From Thalassococcus halodurans (GTDB taxonomy: Bacteria; Pseudomonadota; Alphaproteobacteria; Rhodobacterales; Rhodobacteraceae), in assembly GCF_900108225.1 (NCBI RefSeq), contig NZ_FNUZ01000006.1, forward strand, positions 124,001 to 188,000: a stretch of DNA of 64,000 nucleotides, given 5' to 3'. The notes under the pieces were generated by a model. It saw only the letters and a program-made list of their open reading frames with translations, searched no databases and had not been told where the DNA came from. The position numbers were made by a program, and so were the translations under genes. Shown here piece by piece: positions 51,910-60,852 of this stretch. Numbering within the stretch: the first letter of the stretch is position 1; every line of letters begins with the position of its first letter.

Positions 51910-52422
51910 TCAAGAAACGTCCGCGACCCCATGCCACCGAACCTTTTGATGTCTTGCGATCGCGACCAACCAGAGGCAAGCAAGGACACCGCTTAGGATC
52001 GCGTTCCAACTGGCCATGGACAACGTCAGAAATTCCCAGACAACCTCATCGCACAGAACAAGGGTCGAAGCACTTGAACTGGCAGAGGGCAGTAATTCCG
52101 ATACCGACATTTGGGAGACATCGACGCCGGATCCTGTGCAAGAAGTCGGTCCCTCCCACCAGCCGCGCTCGACCCCGGTATGAAACACTCCCAACGCGGA
52201 TGTGCTGAGTGCCGACAGGGCACCGATTATCAGGATTGGCAGGATCGGCAGAGCAAAGAGCAACATAGCGCCCATTCCAATGGCGATTGCGTGTGGGTAG
52301 CGTTGCCAGATGCACATTGCGCAAGGCGCGTAGCCAAGAGCCTGGAAAACGAAGGCCCCTAACAGCAAGGCGGCTGATCCTGCCGCCGCAGTCATGCCGA
52401 GAGATTTTGGTGTCAGGGTCAA
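51910..52422 (-). CDS. DsbB-like disulfide bond formation protein (second copy)
   Basis: 170 residues with four helices. First Cys pair in GYAPCAMCIWQRYPHAIAIG; second pair in TSCTGSGVDVSQ and VLCDEVVWEF. This is the alphaproteobacterial DsbB type, different from the shorter copy at 23226. It follows a multicopper oxidase gene by 113 bp and precedes an L,D-transpeptidase, which may form a unit. Confidence 0.9.
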   Translation of the reverse strand: MTLTPKSLGMTAAAGSAALLLGAFVFQALGYAPCAMCIWQRYPHAIAIGMGAMLLFALPILPILIIGALSALSTSALGVFHTGVERGWWEGPTSCTGSGVDVSQMSVSELLPSASSSASTLVLCDEVVWEFLTLSMASWNAILSGVLACLWLVAIARHQKVRWHGVADVS

Positions 52423-52535
52423 TGAACGCTCCCGTTGGCAATCGATGGACCTGTTTCTCGCTTGTCAGGTTACGTAAACGGCAGAAGGCCTGTTATCATT
52501 CAGAGATTTGTAACGGTATGTATCCGTCGCGACCC

Positions 52536-53840
52536 TCAGCCGACTCTGATCCACGTTGCCATACCGTCGGCTTGATGGCTCAACATGTGGCAATGCAGCA
52601 TCCAGGATCCCGGATTGTCCAGGACGACGAGAATATCCCGCGTCTCGCCGGTATCCAGATAGGTCGAGTCCCGGTATGGACCGGCTTCACCCGCCGCATC
52701 GAGTTCCCAGAAATGGTGGCCATGCAGATGCATGACGTGTGGGAACCCGGTTTCGTTGCGGATCGAAATGCGCGCGGTCGTCCCCTGCGCGGCGGATAGG
52801 AAAGGCCTTCGAGGCAGGCCGGATACGTCATTGAGCGCCCATGTCCCTGTGCCGTTGTGGGACGCGCTTCCCGCACCTCCCTGGAGCACCAGCTCCGCGG
52901 TTTGGCCGGGGTCTTTCGGGGCGGGCATTCGGTTGGCGGGCAATGCGGTGATGGGCGCTTTCGCGGGCTCACGGGAACCGGAAACAGCGATTTCGCCAAG
53001 GCTCAACGTCTGTTCTCCAAAGCTGTCGTCGAATCTAATAGGCCCGGTCGCATCACCAATCACATCGCATCTTTGCCCCGGAGCGAGAAGGATCGGTTCG
53101 AGCGTCCGAGGATGCGCCAGAGGCATGCCATCCAGTGCAACGATCTTGCCTATCAAACCATCCAGGCCGACACGGTACACCCTGTCGATAGAGGGATTTA
53201 TGAGACGCAGTCGCAGACGGTCGCCTCGTTTCACAGTCTTGCCGGTTCCATTGAAAACAAGTGCCGTGACCGTATTGCCGATACGGCCCTCGGTTGCGAA
53301 GTGGGCCGGGTTGAACGCTTCGTCGTACTGCCCGGACTGATCCAGCAAGACATCGAAGAACTGAACAACGATGTCATGGTCGACAGCCGGCGCATTTTGC
53401 TCCTCGACGATGAAGGCGCCGAAAAGACCGCGGCTGACCTGATCGTAAGACAGGTAATGCGAGTGATACCAATACGTGCCGGCATCCGGGACGCCGAATT
53501 GATAACGATACGAGTCGCCCGGAATGACCACATCCTGAGTGAGGACGTTGACACCATCCATCCGATTTGGAACCCGCAACCCATGCCAGTGAACGAGAGC
53601 GCCCTCCTCCAATCGGTTATCGAGGGTAATGCGGGCGGTTTGTCCTTGTCGCATTCTGACTTCTGGGCCCGGCAGACCACCGTTGAAGCCCAACATCGAC
53701 ACGTCGTACCCAGCAAGGTGCGCCTTGATCGATTGGGGCGCGAGGATCAACTCGTGTGTCGCTGCTGGCAAGCGGGTACCAGCCAGCGCAACGGTCATCC
53801 CGCCAAGGAAAGACCTCCGGCTCAAAGACAATTCCGTCAC
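52536..53840 (-). CDS. Multicopper oxidase, Tat-exported (first)
   Basis: 434 residues, with Tat signal SRRSFLGGMTVALAGT and three cupredoxin domains. All copper motifs are present: HWHGL, YWYHSHYLS, HVMHLHGHHF and the T1/T3 motif HCHMLSHQADGM with axial Met. Such enzymes oxidise Cu(I) to the less toxic Cu(II) in the periplasm. GTG 53840 is taken as start; a TTG nine bases inside is possible. Lies upstream of dsbB and an L,D-transpeptidase. Confidence 0.93.
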   Translation of the reverse strand: MTELSLSRRSFLGGMTVALAGTRLPAATHELILAPQSIKAHLAGYDVSMLGFNGGLPGPEVRMRQGQTARITLDNRLEEGALVHWHGLRVPNRMDGVNVLTQDVVIPGDSYRYQFGVPDAGTYWYHSHYLSYDQVSRGLFGAFIVEEQNAPAVDHDIVVQFFDVLLDQSGQYDEAFNPAHFATEGRIGNTVTALVFNGTGKTVKRGDRLRLRLINPSIDRVYRVGLDGLIGKIVALDGMPLAHPRTLEPILLAPGQRCDVIGDATGPIRFDDSFGEQTLSLGEIAVSGSREPAKAPITALPANRMPAPKDPGQTAELVLQGGAGSASHNGTGTWALNDVSGLPRRPFLSAAQGTTARISIRNETGFPHVMHLHGHHFWELDAAGEAGPYRDSTYLDTGETRDILVVLDNPGSWMLHCHMLSHQADGMATWIRVG

Positions 53841-53923
53841 CTCATGAATGATAGACTGGCTTTCGCCAACTGCCGCACTTGTGCCATTTCCGGAAGAGGA
53901 ACTTCAAGGCGACAGAACACTCC

Positions 53924-54505
53924 TCACGCCGTTGTCACTTTGGGATACAGGAAGACGCGGGCGCCGATTTCAACGCGTTCGTACAGATCCTTCACATGTT
54001 CATTCGTCAACCGCGCGCATCCATTCGACACGGCAGACCCAATTGTCTCCGGGGCGTTCGTTCCATGAATGCGAAGATAGGTATCGCGTCCCTCGGCATC
54101 GTAGAGATAGAGCGCGCGGGCCCCGAGCGGGTTGTTTGGCCCGCCTTTCAGTCCATCCTTGTACTTTGCGTATTTGCGTGGCTCGCGCCGGATCATGGCG
54201 TTCGTTGGCCGCCACCATGGCCATTTGGCCTTGCGCGCTACCGTGAACTCTCCGGGTTCGTACAAACCTTTGCGCCCTACCCCGACCCCGTAGCGGATCG
54301 CCATCCCGTCCTCGAGCATGAAATAAAGGAAAAAATCGTCGGGAACGACGTGGACATCGCCTTTAACCCAGTCACCACGACGGGTGTTTACCAATTGTGG
54401 TTCGAACCGTTCGGGCAATTTGACTTTGTGGGCCCAGGCAGTTGTGGGCAGAAAGCAACCCATCGCTCCGGCACAAATCAATTCTCGTCTCGTGAAATTC
54501 TGCAT
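53924..54505 (-). CDS. L,D-transpeptidase (YkuD), divergent paralogue
   Basis: 193 residues from ATG 54505 behind GAGGAGAT. Signal FTRRELICAGAMGCFLPTTA. Active site His in LRIHGTNAPETIGSAVSNGC and the following Cys. Related to, but clearly more distant from, the copies at 41765 and 51202. The catalytic motif reads SNGCARLTNEHV. Divergent from the DUF305 gene. Confidence 0.92.
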   Translation of the reverse strand: MQNFTRRELICAGAMGCFLPTTAWAHKVKLPERFEPQLVNTRRGDWVKGDVHVVPDDFFLYFMLEDGMAIRYGVGVGRKGLYEPGEFTVARKAKWPWWRPTNAMIRREPRKYAKYKDGLKGGPNNPLGARALYLYDAEGRDTYLRIHGTNAPETIGSAVSNGCARLTNEHVKDLYERVEIGARVFLYPKVTTA

Positions 54506-54631
54506 GGCGCGATCTCCTCGGACCCATGAAAATTCAGTGCGCGTCAGGGGCAAAGAAAAGAAGCCGTGAACCGGGGCAAACGACGCGCCTTTGTTGCCTT
54601 GAAACTACGAAAATTCGTGCTTTTGGAACTC

Positions 54632-54643
54632 TCCAGCGCTGGA
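54632..54643. promoter_or_regulatory. Palindrome upstream of the DUF305 gene
   Basis: TCCAGCGCTGGA is a perfect palindrome. It resembles CueR half-sites (TCCAG/CTGGA) but the centre is one base short and no clear -35/-10 pair with a 19-bp spacer is seen. Confidence 0.35.
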
Positions 54644-54684
54644 ATGTTGTTGTTTTACAGAGAACTGCAAGGAGGTGACTGGAA

Positions 54685-55521
54685 ATGCACTACTCACGAT
54701 TCTTTATGATGATCGGAACATCGACCGTGGTCATGTTCGTTCTGATGTACCTGAACACCTATCTTTGGGGCCATATCTTCTTTTCGGAGACACGCCTTTA
54801 CATGGCCATCCTGATGGGGGCGACCATGGCCGTGATCATGTTGGCGTACATGTTGTCCATGTATCAGAACACCAAAGCCAACATCGCGATTTTCGTTGGC
54901 GCAATAGTCCTTTTCGCGGCGAGCCTCTGGCTGGTTCGCGGACAATTCACGGTGCAGGACAGGTCCTACATGCGCGCCATGATCCCGCACCACTCGATCG
55001 CCATCATGACGTCGACTCGTGCCGAGATCACCGACCCGCGCGTCCGGGGGCTCGCAGACGACATTATCTATGCGCAGGACAAGGAAATCGCCGAAATGCG
55101 CTACCTTATTGCTGACATTGGAGCAAACGGCGAAGCATCGGCCACGCGAAGCGAAACGCCGGCGCAGGTTGTGGATGCGCAACAGGCGCTTCAAACGGAG
55201 GTCGTGTCGAAGGTCGATCCTGAGTTTCTGACGGAAGACGAAATCGCTGCGGTGTTCCCGAATGGCGGAAATTGCCGCTTTGCTTACACCTCGGACAGTC
55301 CGGCTGTACTGGTGACTGGTGAAACCGGCGAAGGGTCTGCCGCCGCAATGAAGATCAGCGGTGATCTGGTGCGCCTGAATGCGCAGGGCGAAAATGCATT
55401 TTCTGAAGGCCCGCTGTCGGCCGAGATCGCAGAGACGAACGGTGACCTGACCGATCTGATCGTCAGCGCGGGAACCGACTACGAAGCCGGGTTCCGTGGT
55501 CAACTTACGTGCAGCGGATAA
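54685..55521 (+). CDS. DUF305 membrane protein
   Basis: 278 residues. Three N-terminal helices (FMMIGTSTVVMFVLMYLNTY...), then a DUF305 domain with SYMRAMIPHHSIAIMTS and AQDKEIAEMRYLIADIG, then a periplasmic beta-rich tail with GNCRFAYTSDSP. AGGAGG precedes the ATG. DUF305 proteins are ferritin-like and frequent in copper and metal clusters. Followed in 12 bp by a glutaredoxin-MauE gene. Confidence 0.87.
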   Translation: MHYSRFFMMIGTSTVVMFVLMYLNTYLWGHIFFSETRLYMAILMGATMAVIMLAYMLSMYQNTKANIAIFVGAIVLFAASLWLVRGQFTVQDRSYMRAMIPHHSIAIMTSTRAEITDPRVRGLADDIIYAQDKEIAEMRYLIADIGANGEASATRSETPAQVVDAQQALQTEVVSKVDPEFLTEDEIAAVFPNGGNCRFAYTSDSPAVLVTGETGEGSAAAMKISGDLVRLNAQGENAFSEGPLSAEIAETNGDLTDLIVSAGTDYEAGFRGQLTCSG

Positions 55522-55533
55522 GGAGGAAAGGAC

Positions 55534-56298
55534 ATGCCCCGCGACACAGACAGTAAATCCGCGCAGCTTTATCGCATGGTCATGCCGGGCCATGTCTGCC
55601 CCTACGGTCTGAAATCGAAAGACCTGCTGGAGCGGCAAGGCTTCGAGGTGGAAGACCATCCGCTTGACACCCGTGAAGACACCGATGCTTTCATGGAGAA
55701 GCACGGGGTCGAGACGACGCCGCAGACTTTCATCGGGGACGAACGGATCGGCGGTTACGATGATCTCAGGGTGTTTTTCGACATTGACCCACCCGAGGAA
55801 GAGCAAAGCGACACGACCTACCAGCCGGTCATCGCGATCTTTTCCGTTGCCGCGCTGTTGGCATTGGGCCTGTCTTGGCACCAGTACGGGTCGGTCCTTA
55901 CCTTGCGGGGGTTCGAATGGTTCATTTCGCTGTCCATGACCATTCTCGCGATCCAGAAATTGCAGGATGTCGAAGGGTTTTCGACGATGTTCCTCAACTA
56001 CGATCTGCTGGCGCGCAAATGGGTGCGATACGGCAAGGTCTACCCGTTCGGCGAAGCGTTGGCAGGTGTCCTGATGACTGCCGGCGCGCTGCTGTGGCTC
56101 TCGGCGCCTGTCGCCCTGTTTATCGGCACGGTCGGCGCTGTCAGCGTGTTCAAGGCTGTTTATATCGACAAGAGAGAGCTGAAATGCGCCTGCGTCGGCG
56201 GTGACAGTTCCGTCCCGCTGGGGTTCATTTCGCTGACGGAAAACCTGATGATGATCTTCATGGGTATCTGGATGCCGGTCCGCGCGATCTGGTTCTGA
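55534..56298 (+). CDS. Glutaredoxin-MauE/DoxX fusion protein
   Basis: 254 residues. Residues 10-85 form a glutaredoxin-like domain with HVCPYGLKS (Cys22, single Cys, so monothiol) and the cis-Pro region ETTPQTFIGDERIGG. The rest is a MauE/DoxX-like four-helix membrane domain with KLQDVEGFSTMFLNYDLLA and a Cys pair in KCACVGGDSSVPLG. AGGAGG lies before ATG 55534. Such fusions can move electrons across the membrane to periplasmic thiols. Convergent with cueR. Confidence 0.85.
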   Translation: MPRDTDSKSAQLYRMVMPGHVCPYGLKSKDLLERQGFEVEDHPLDTREDTDAFMEKHGVETTPQTFIGDERIGGYDDLRVFFDIDPPEEEQSDTTYQPVIAIFSVAALLALGLSWHQYGSVLTLRGFEWFISLSMTILAIQKLQDVEGFSTMFLNYDLLARKWVRYGKVYPFGEALAGVLMTAGALLWLSAPVALFIGTVGAVSVFKAVYIDKRELKCACVGGDSSVPLGFISLTENLMMIFMGIWMPVRAIWF

Positions 56299-56319
56299 GG
56301 TACAGCCCCTTCTTGCCTG

Positions 56320-56718
56320 TCACTTGGCCAACCGCTCCGGCGACAGATCCTCGATGATGGGGCAGTCGGGCCGGTGATCCCCGGCACATTTTTCCACCAG
56401 TTCGGCGAGCGTCGCGCGCATGGATTGCAGTTTCGCGATCTTTTCCTCGATCTGGCGCAGATGGTCTTCCGCAACCGCCTTCACTTGCATGCTTTCGCGG
56501 TTTTCATCCTCGTAGAGCGACAGGAGCGTCCTGCAATCTTCGATGGTGAACCCCAAGGCCCGTGCGCGACCCAGAAACGCCAGCTTGTGAATGTGGCTCT
56601 CGGTGAACGCGCGGTAGCCGTTCTCGCTACGGTTCGGGCGGATCAGCCCGATGTCCTCGTAGTAGCGGATTGTTTTTGGGGGCACACCCGATTGTCGGGC
56701 AACGTCTCCGATGTTCAT
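56320..56718 (-). CDS. cueR: CueR-type copper-sensing MerR regulator
   Basis: 132 residues. HTH MNIGDVARQSGVPPKTIRYY; Ser76 in place of the Cys found in divalent-metal sensors; and C-terminal Cu(I) loop CAGDHRPDCPI with Cys111 and Cys119. Starts 12 bp after copA in the same orientation, so it is the second gene of copA-cueR. Controls the CTTCC-N7-GGAAG promoters ahead of copA, copZ and possibly the HMBD P-ATPase. Confidence 0.93.
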   Translation of the reverse strand: MNIGDVARQSGVPPKTIRYYEDIGLIRPNRSENGYRAFTESHIHKLAFLGRARALGFTIEDCRTLLSLYEDENRESMQVKAVAEDHLRQIEEKIAKLQSMRATLAELVEKCAGDHRPDCPIIEDLSPERLAK

Positions 56719-56730
56719 GTCGAACCTCCG

Positions 56731-59241
56731 TTATTCTGCTGGAGCAGGAGTGGCGGCTGCCAGCTCTGCCGGGATTGCGCGCTGCTCGTCCATCGCAGGC
56801 GCGATGCGCCGCAGCCGCAGGGCATTGGTCAGGACAAACACCGAGGACAACGCCATCGCACCCGCCGCAAGGATTGGTGACAGGAGCAACCCAAAGGCGG
56901 GATAAAGCACCCCGGCAGCGACCGGAATAAGTGCCACGTTGTAGGCAAAGGCCCAGAACAGGTTCTGCCGGATGTTGCGCATGGTCCGCCGCGATACTTC
57001 GAAGGCGTTCACCACGCCGCGCAAATCGCCCGACATCAGGACGACATCCGCAGATTCGATGGCCACATCGGTGCCGGTTCCAATGGCGATGCCCACATCG
57101 GCATGCGCCAGCGCCGGGGCGTCGTTGATCCCGTCGCCGACAAAGGCGATGCGCTTGTTCCCTTGGCGCAAACTGTCGAGCGCCGCAACCTTGCCGTCCG
57201 GCAGGACGCCGGCGATGACGTGGTCGATACCGGTTTCGCGGGCGATGGCTTCGGCGGTTTCGCGTTTGTCGCCGGTGATCATCGCAACCGCAAGACCCTT
57301 TTCGTGCAGCGCTGCGATGGCTGCGCGGCTTGCCGGTTTGACCGGATCGGCCACGCCGATCACGGCGGCGACACGCCCATCTATGGCAGCGTAAAGCGCC
57401 GTGCGACCCTTGCTTGCGATCTTCGTTTCCTCTGGAGCCAATGCCGAGACGTCAATGCCTTCGCGCGCCATGTAGCGGTCGGCCCCAACCAACACCTCCA
57501 CGTCTTCGACCACGGCGCGCACGCCGTAACCTGTGACCGATTGAAAGCCTTCGGCCGCCACAAGAGGTGCGCCCTCGGCCCGCGCGGCCCGCACGATGGC
57601 GTCCGCGACAGGATGCTCGGAGAGCGACTCCACGGCAGCGATCTTCGAGAGCGTTGTTGGGCGATCGAACCCTTCCGCCAGCACAAGGTCAGTCAGTGCG
57701 GGTCGCCCCTCGGTCACCGTGCCTGTTTTGTCGAGGGCGACCACATCAACGGAATCAAGTTGCTGCAAGGCGTCACCTTTACGGAACAGGACACCCATTT
57801 CCGCAGCACGTCCCGTCCCGACCATGATCGAGGTCGGCGTCGCAAGCCCCATCGCGCAGGGGCACGCGATGATGAGCACCGACACACCGGCGACCAGCGC
57901 CATCGTCAGGGCCGGATCAGGCCCGAAAAACAGCCAGACCAGCACGGTCGCCGCCGCGATCGCCATCACGGCAGGCACGAACCACAAGGTGATCCGGTCG
58001 ACCAATCCCTGGATCGGCAGTTTGGCGCCCTGGGCCTCTTCGACCATGCGAATAATCTGCGCCAGGGTCGTGTCGGCGCCGACCCGCGTGGCGAGGAACT
58101 GTAGGCTTCCGGCGCCGTTGACCGTCCCGCCGGTCACCGTATCTCCGGCACCTTTTTCAGCGGGGATCGGCTCGCCTGTCAGCATGCTTTCGTCGACGCG
58201 GCTGGTCCCCTCGATGACCTCGCCATCGACCGCGATGCGTTCACCAGGGCGCACGATGACGATGTCACCCTGAACCAGCGCATCGATCTCGATCTCGACG
58301 CTTTCTCCGTCCCGCATCACGCGTGCAGTCCGCGCCTGAAGCCCTAATAGCTTCTGGATGGCCGCGCCCGTTCTCCCCTTGGCGCGCGCTTCAAGAAACC
58401 GCCCCAGAAGGATCAGAACGACGATGACCGCTGCCGCCTCGAAATAGACGGTGCGCAGCGTGTCAGGCAGGACCGACGGTACGAATGTCGCAACCACGGA
58501 ATAAAGGTAAGCCGCCCCGGTGCCGACCGCGACGAGGCTGTTCATGTCGGGGGCACCCCGGAACAAGGCCGGGAAACCCTTGGTGTAAAACGTCCGGCCC
58601 GGGCCGAAGAGAACGATTGTCGTCAGCACGAACTGAAGAAGCCAACTCGTCTGCTGGCCAATCGTGGTCTCGATCAGCATATGAACGGCCGGAATGACGT
58701 GGCCACCCATTTCGATCAGGAAGACCGGCAAGGCGAGGATGGCCGCAAAGGTGACCCGTTTGGCAAGCGCCTGAGCCTCTTCCTCCTTGCGCGCAACTCT
58801 GTCGTCACCGGCCTGGGCCGTTGCCACGGTTGCTGGATACCCTGCCGCGCCGCTTGATTCGATCAGATCGGATGTCGTGACAAGACCTTCGACGTAAACG
58901 ACCGTCGCCGTCTCTGAGGCGAGGTTGACGTTCACCTCGACCACCCCGGGCACCGCGGCAAGCGCCTTATCGACCCGCCCGACGCAAGAGGCACAGGACA
59001 TCGCTGCAATCGTGAGTTCGGCCCTGGCCTTCCGCGCGGGGTAGCCCAGCTCGCGAAGGGATTCGATGATGTCGGGAATGCGCTTGAGCGCGTCCACGCT
59101 CATGCGAGCAGTTTCCGAGGCAAGGTTCACCGACACATCCTCTACGCCGTCGATTGCATTCAATGCGCGATCGACCCTGCCAACGCAGGACGCGCATGAC
59201 ATGCCTTCGATCGGCAGGCTGATCTGTTTGGGTTCGGGCAT
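56731..59241 (-). CDS. copA: Cu(I)-exporting P1B ATPase CopA
   Basis: 836 residues with two N-terminal HMA domains (GMSCASC at 16-19 and AMSCASC at 83-86), CPC in [12 protein letters not shown] near residue 457, phosphorylation motif DKTGTVTEG and [14 protein letters not shown] chose ATG 59241 (behind CAGGTGA): the -10 element ends at 59272, so the upstream ATG at 59262 would have almost no leader. The last residues are Ala/Pro-rich. Operon with cueR. Confidence 0.95.
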   Translation of the reverse strand: MPEPKQISLPIEGMSCASCVGRVDRALNAIDGVEDVSVNLASETARMSVDALKRIPDIIESLRELGYPARKARAELTIAAMSCASCVGRVDKALAAVPGVVEVNVNLASETATVVYVEGLVTTSDLIESSGAAGYPATVATAQAGDDRVARKEEEAQALAKRVTFAAILALPVFLIEMGGHVIPAVHMLIETTIGQQTSWLLQFVLTTIVLFGPGRTFYTKGFPALFRGAPDMNSLVAVGTGAAYLYSVVATFVPSVLPDTLRTVYFEAAAVIVVLILLGRFLEARAKGRTGAAIQKLLGLQARTARVMRDGESVEIEIDALVQGDIVIVRPGERIAVDGEVIEGTSRVDESMLTGEPIPAEKGAGDTVTGGTVNGAGSLQFLATRVGADTTLAQIIRMVEEAQGAKLPIQGLVDRITLWFVPAVMAIAAATVLVWLFFGPDPALTMALVAGVSVLIIACPCAMGLATPTSIMVGTGRAAEMGVLFRKGDALQQLDSVDVVALDKTGTVTEGRPALTDLVLAEGFDRPTTLSKIAAVESLSEHPVADAIVRAARAEGAPLVAAEGFQSVTGYGVRAVVEDVEVLVGADRYMAREGIDVSALAPEETKIASKGRTALYAAIDGRVAAVIGVADPVKPASRAAIAALHEKGLAVAMITGDKRETAEAIARETGIDHVIAGVLPDGKVAALDSLRQGNKRIAFVGDGINDAPALAHADVGIAIGTGTDVAIESADVVLMSGDLRGVVNAFEVSRRTMRNIRQNLFWAFAYNVALIPVAAGVLYPAFGLLLSPILAAGAMALSSVFVLTNALRLRRIAPAMDEQRAIPAELAAATPAPAE

Positions 59242-59271
59242 ATGTGTCACCTGTTTTTCCATTCGAAGTGG

Positions 59272-59302
59272 AATATGAGGCTTCCAGTTACTGGAGGGTC
59301 AA
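59272..59302 (-). promoter_or_regulatory. CueR-type promoter of copA
   Basis: Minus strand: -35 TTGACC (59297-59302), 19-bp spacer CTCCAGTAACTGGAAGCCT, -10 CATATT (59272-59277). CTCCAGTAACTGGAAG is the classical CueR operator. Confidence 0.9.
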
Positions 59303-59330
59303 TGGGAGGGCGCCAAATAAATTTCTTCAC

Positions 59331-59361
59331 TTGACCTTCCAGCGGGGGGAAGCCCCATGTC
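59331..59361 (+). promoter_or_regulatory. CueR-type promoter of copZ
   Basis: Plus strand: -35 TTGACC (59331-59336), 19-bp spacer TTCCAGCGGGGGGAAGCCC, -10 CATGTC (59356-59361). Dyad CTTCC-AGCGGGG-GGAAG. Divergent from the copA promoter; the two -35 elements are 28 bp apart. Confidence 0.8.
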
Positions 59362-59393
59362 ACCGATAGAAATCAGATCAAGGAGTGGTTCCG

Positions 59394-59594
59394 ATGAAGT
59401 TCAGCGTTCCGGACATGAGCTGTGGGCATTGCACCGCAGCAATCGAAAGCGCGGTGAAGAGCGCAGATCCGAATGCAGGCGTAGAATGTGACCTTTCTGC
59501 CCGACAGGTGCATGTCGACAGCGTGTTACCAGCCGATCAGGTCCAAGCGATCATTCGGGATGCGGGCTACAACGTGGAACCTGCGGCCGCTTGA
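59394..59594 (+). CDS. copZ: CopZ-like cytoplasmic copper chaperone
   Basis: 66-residue HMA domain protein: MKFSVPDMSCGHCTAAIESA with Cys10 and Cys13 and the C-terminal IIRDAGYNVEP. AAGGAG lies 8 bp before ATG 59394. Delivers Cu(I) to CopA and can donate to CueR. It has its own CueR-type promoter. Confidence 0.93.
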   Translation: MKFSVPDMSCGHCTAAIESAVKSADPNAGVECDLSARQVHVDSVLPADQVQAIIRDAGYNVEPAAA

Positions 59595-59598
59595 TGCA

Positions 59599-59630
59599 GT
59601 GCCTGGACCACCCAAGGGTGGTCCGGGCAC
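59599..59630. terminator. Bidirectional hairpin between copZ and the DsbA gene
   Basis: GTGCCTGGACCACCC-AA-GGGTGGTCCGGGCAC, a 15-bp stem with one G-T wobble and a 2-nt spacer. It lies 5 bp after copZ and 7 bp before the end of the convergent DsbA-like gene, and can end both transcripts. Confidence 0.75.
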
Positions 59631-59636
59631 AGAATT

Positions 59637-60368
59637 TCAGTCTTCGACTTTGCGGGCTTCCTCGACCAAGTCGGCAAGCTGCGCCTTTTCGACGAAGCCC
59701 GGGACCAGCGCATCCCCGATCACGAAAGACGGCGTGCCGTTAAAGCCCAGAGCTTGGGTCAGTTGCATGGAGGTCGCAATGTGCTCTTCGACCTCGGGGG
59801 CCTCCATGTCCTTGCGCAACTGCGCGATATCCAGGCCGATCTCCTCGGCCACGCGCAGCACGGAGGCCTCTTCCGCGCGGCCTTCCAGCCCCATCATTGC
59901 CCAGTGAAACTCTTCGTATTTGTCCTGCTTGCGCGCTGCCAAGGCCGCTTTCGCGGCAAACACCGATCCGTCTCCGAGAATGGGCCATTCACGATAGACG
60001 AGGCGAATGTTGGGATCGTCTTCGATCAAAGCCCGCACCTCGGGTTTGACCCGCCGACAATAGGGACAGTTGTAGTCGAAAAATTCCACAACAGTGACGT
60101 CCCCTTCCAGGTTGCCGAGAACCGGCGCATTCGGATCGTTCTCGATCAGATCGCGCTGGTCATTCAGAACTTGGGCCTGACTGAGCTCCTGCGCTTGCGC
60201 CTGCCTTTGTTCGAGGATCGCCACGGCCTCCATGACAATCTCCGGGTTCTCGCGGATTGCCTCGAGCACAAGTTCCTTGACCCGGGACTCTGACAGTTCG
60301 TCCGCGAGTGCCGGTATCGGAAGCAAGGCAGCTATCGCGACCGTCGTGAAGGCTTGTCTGAAACGCAT
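59637..60368 (-). CDS. DsbA-family thiol oxidoreductase (ScsC/Com1-like)
   Basis: 243 residues. Signal peptide (TTVAIAALLPIPALADE), an N-terminal helical region (VKELVLEAIRENPEIVMEAV) as in Com1/ScsC trimeric proteins, then a thioredoxin domain with VVEFFDYNCPYCRRV (Cys101, Cys104) and cis-Pro FNGTPSFVIGDAL. ScsC-type proteins protect against copper by handling disulfides. First or second gene downstream of the MCO and cytochrome c genes on the same strand. Confidence 0.9.
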   Translation of the reverse strand: MRFRQAFTTVAIAALLPIPALADELSESRVKELVLEAIRENPEIVMEAVAILEQRQAQAQELSQAQVLNDQRDLIENDPNAPVLGNLEGDVTVVEFFDYNCPYCRRVKPEVRALIEDDPNIRLVYREWPILGDGSVFAAKAALAARKQDKYEEFHWAMMGLEGRAEEASVLRVAEEIGLDIAQLRKDMEAPEVEEHIATSMQLTQALGFNGTPSFVIGDALVPGFVEKAQLADLVEEARKVED

Positions 60369-60369
60369 T

Positions 60370-60852
60370 TTAGTTCTCTCCCCGTTGTTCGTCGGCTTCT
60401 GTCCGCGCGGCCTGGACTTCGCGGATGCGGTCTGGCCAGGTGGACCGGATGAAGGCCAGGATGTTGTGAATTTGCTGGTCGGTCAGCACGTCTGCGAAAC
60501 CGGGCATGCCACTGTCGAATTCGACGCCCTGACGCGCCAGAAGCGCCGCACCCCCCAGTTTTGTGTAATCGAAGAGCAGGCTGTCAGGATGATGCCAGGT
60601 GTGACCCGTCTCATCATGTGGTGGTGCTGGCAGGCGCCCATCCGCGCCGGGCGTTCGCCATTCCGGCTGGCCTTCCAGACCCGCGCCATGACAAGACGCA
60701 CAGTTTTCTGCGTAGAGCAACGCGCCTTCTTCGATGTCGTAGCTCTCCGCCCTGGACGCGCTGCCGACATCCGAGGATGCACTGGTCGAGAGCCAATACG
60801 TGAAGGCGGCTGCTGCGACAGTGATCGGAAGGGACCAAACGAGATATCTCAT
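60370..60852 (-). CDS. Membrane-anchored c-type cytochrome
   Basis: 160 residues with an N-terminal helix (YLVWSLPITVAAAAFTYWL), one haem site CASCHGAGLEGQPEW (Cys51) and axial Met likely in SGMPGFADVLTDQQIHNIL. ATG 60852 overlaps the MCO stop by ATGA. It may accept electrons from the multicopper oxidase or pass them to it. Contiguous with the DsbA-like gene (1-bp gap). Confidence 0.9.
   Translation of the reverse strand: MRYLVWSLPITVAAAAFTYWLSTSASSDVGSASRAESYDIEEGALLYAENCASCHGAGLEGQPEWRTPGADGRLPAPPHDETGHTWHHPDSLLFDYTKLGGAALLARQGVEFDSGMPGFADVLTDQQIHNILAFIRSTWPDRIREVQAARTEADEQRGEN

Noticed and set aside
54694-55881. Minus-strand open frame of 395 codons opposite the DUF305 and glutaredoxin genes
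   Set aside because: Shadow frame; the plus strand carries clear domains and AGGAGG sites.
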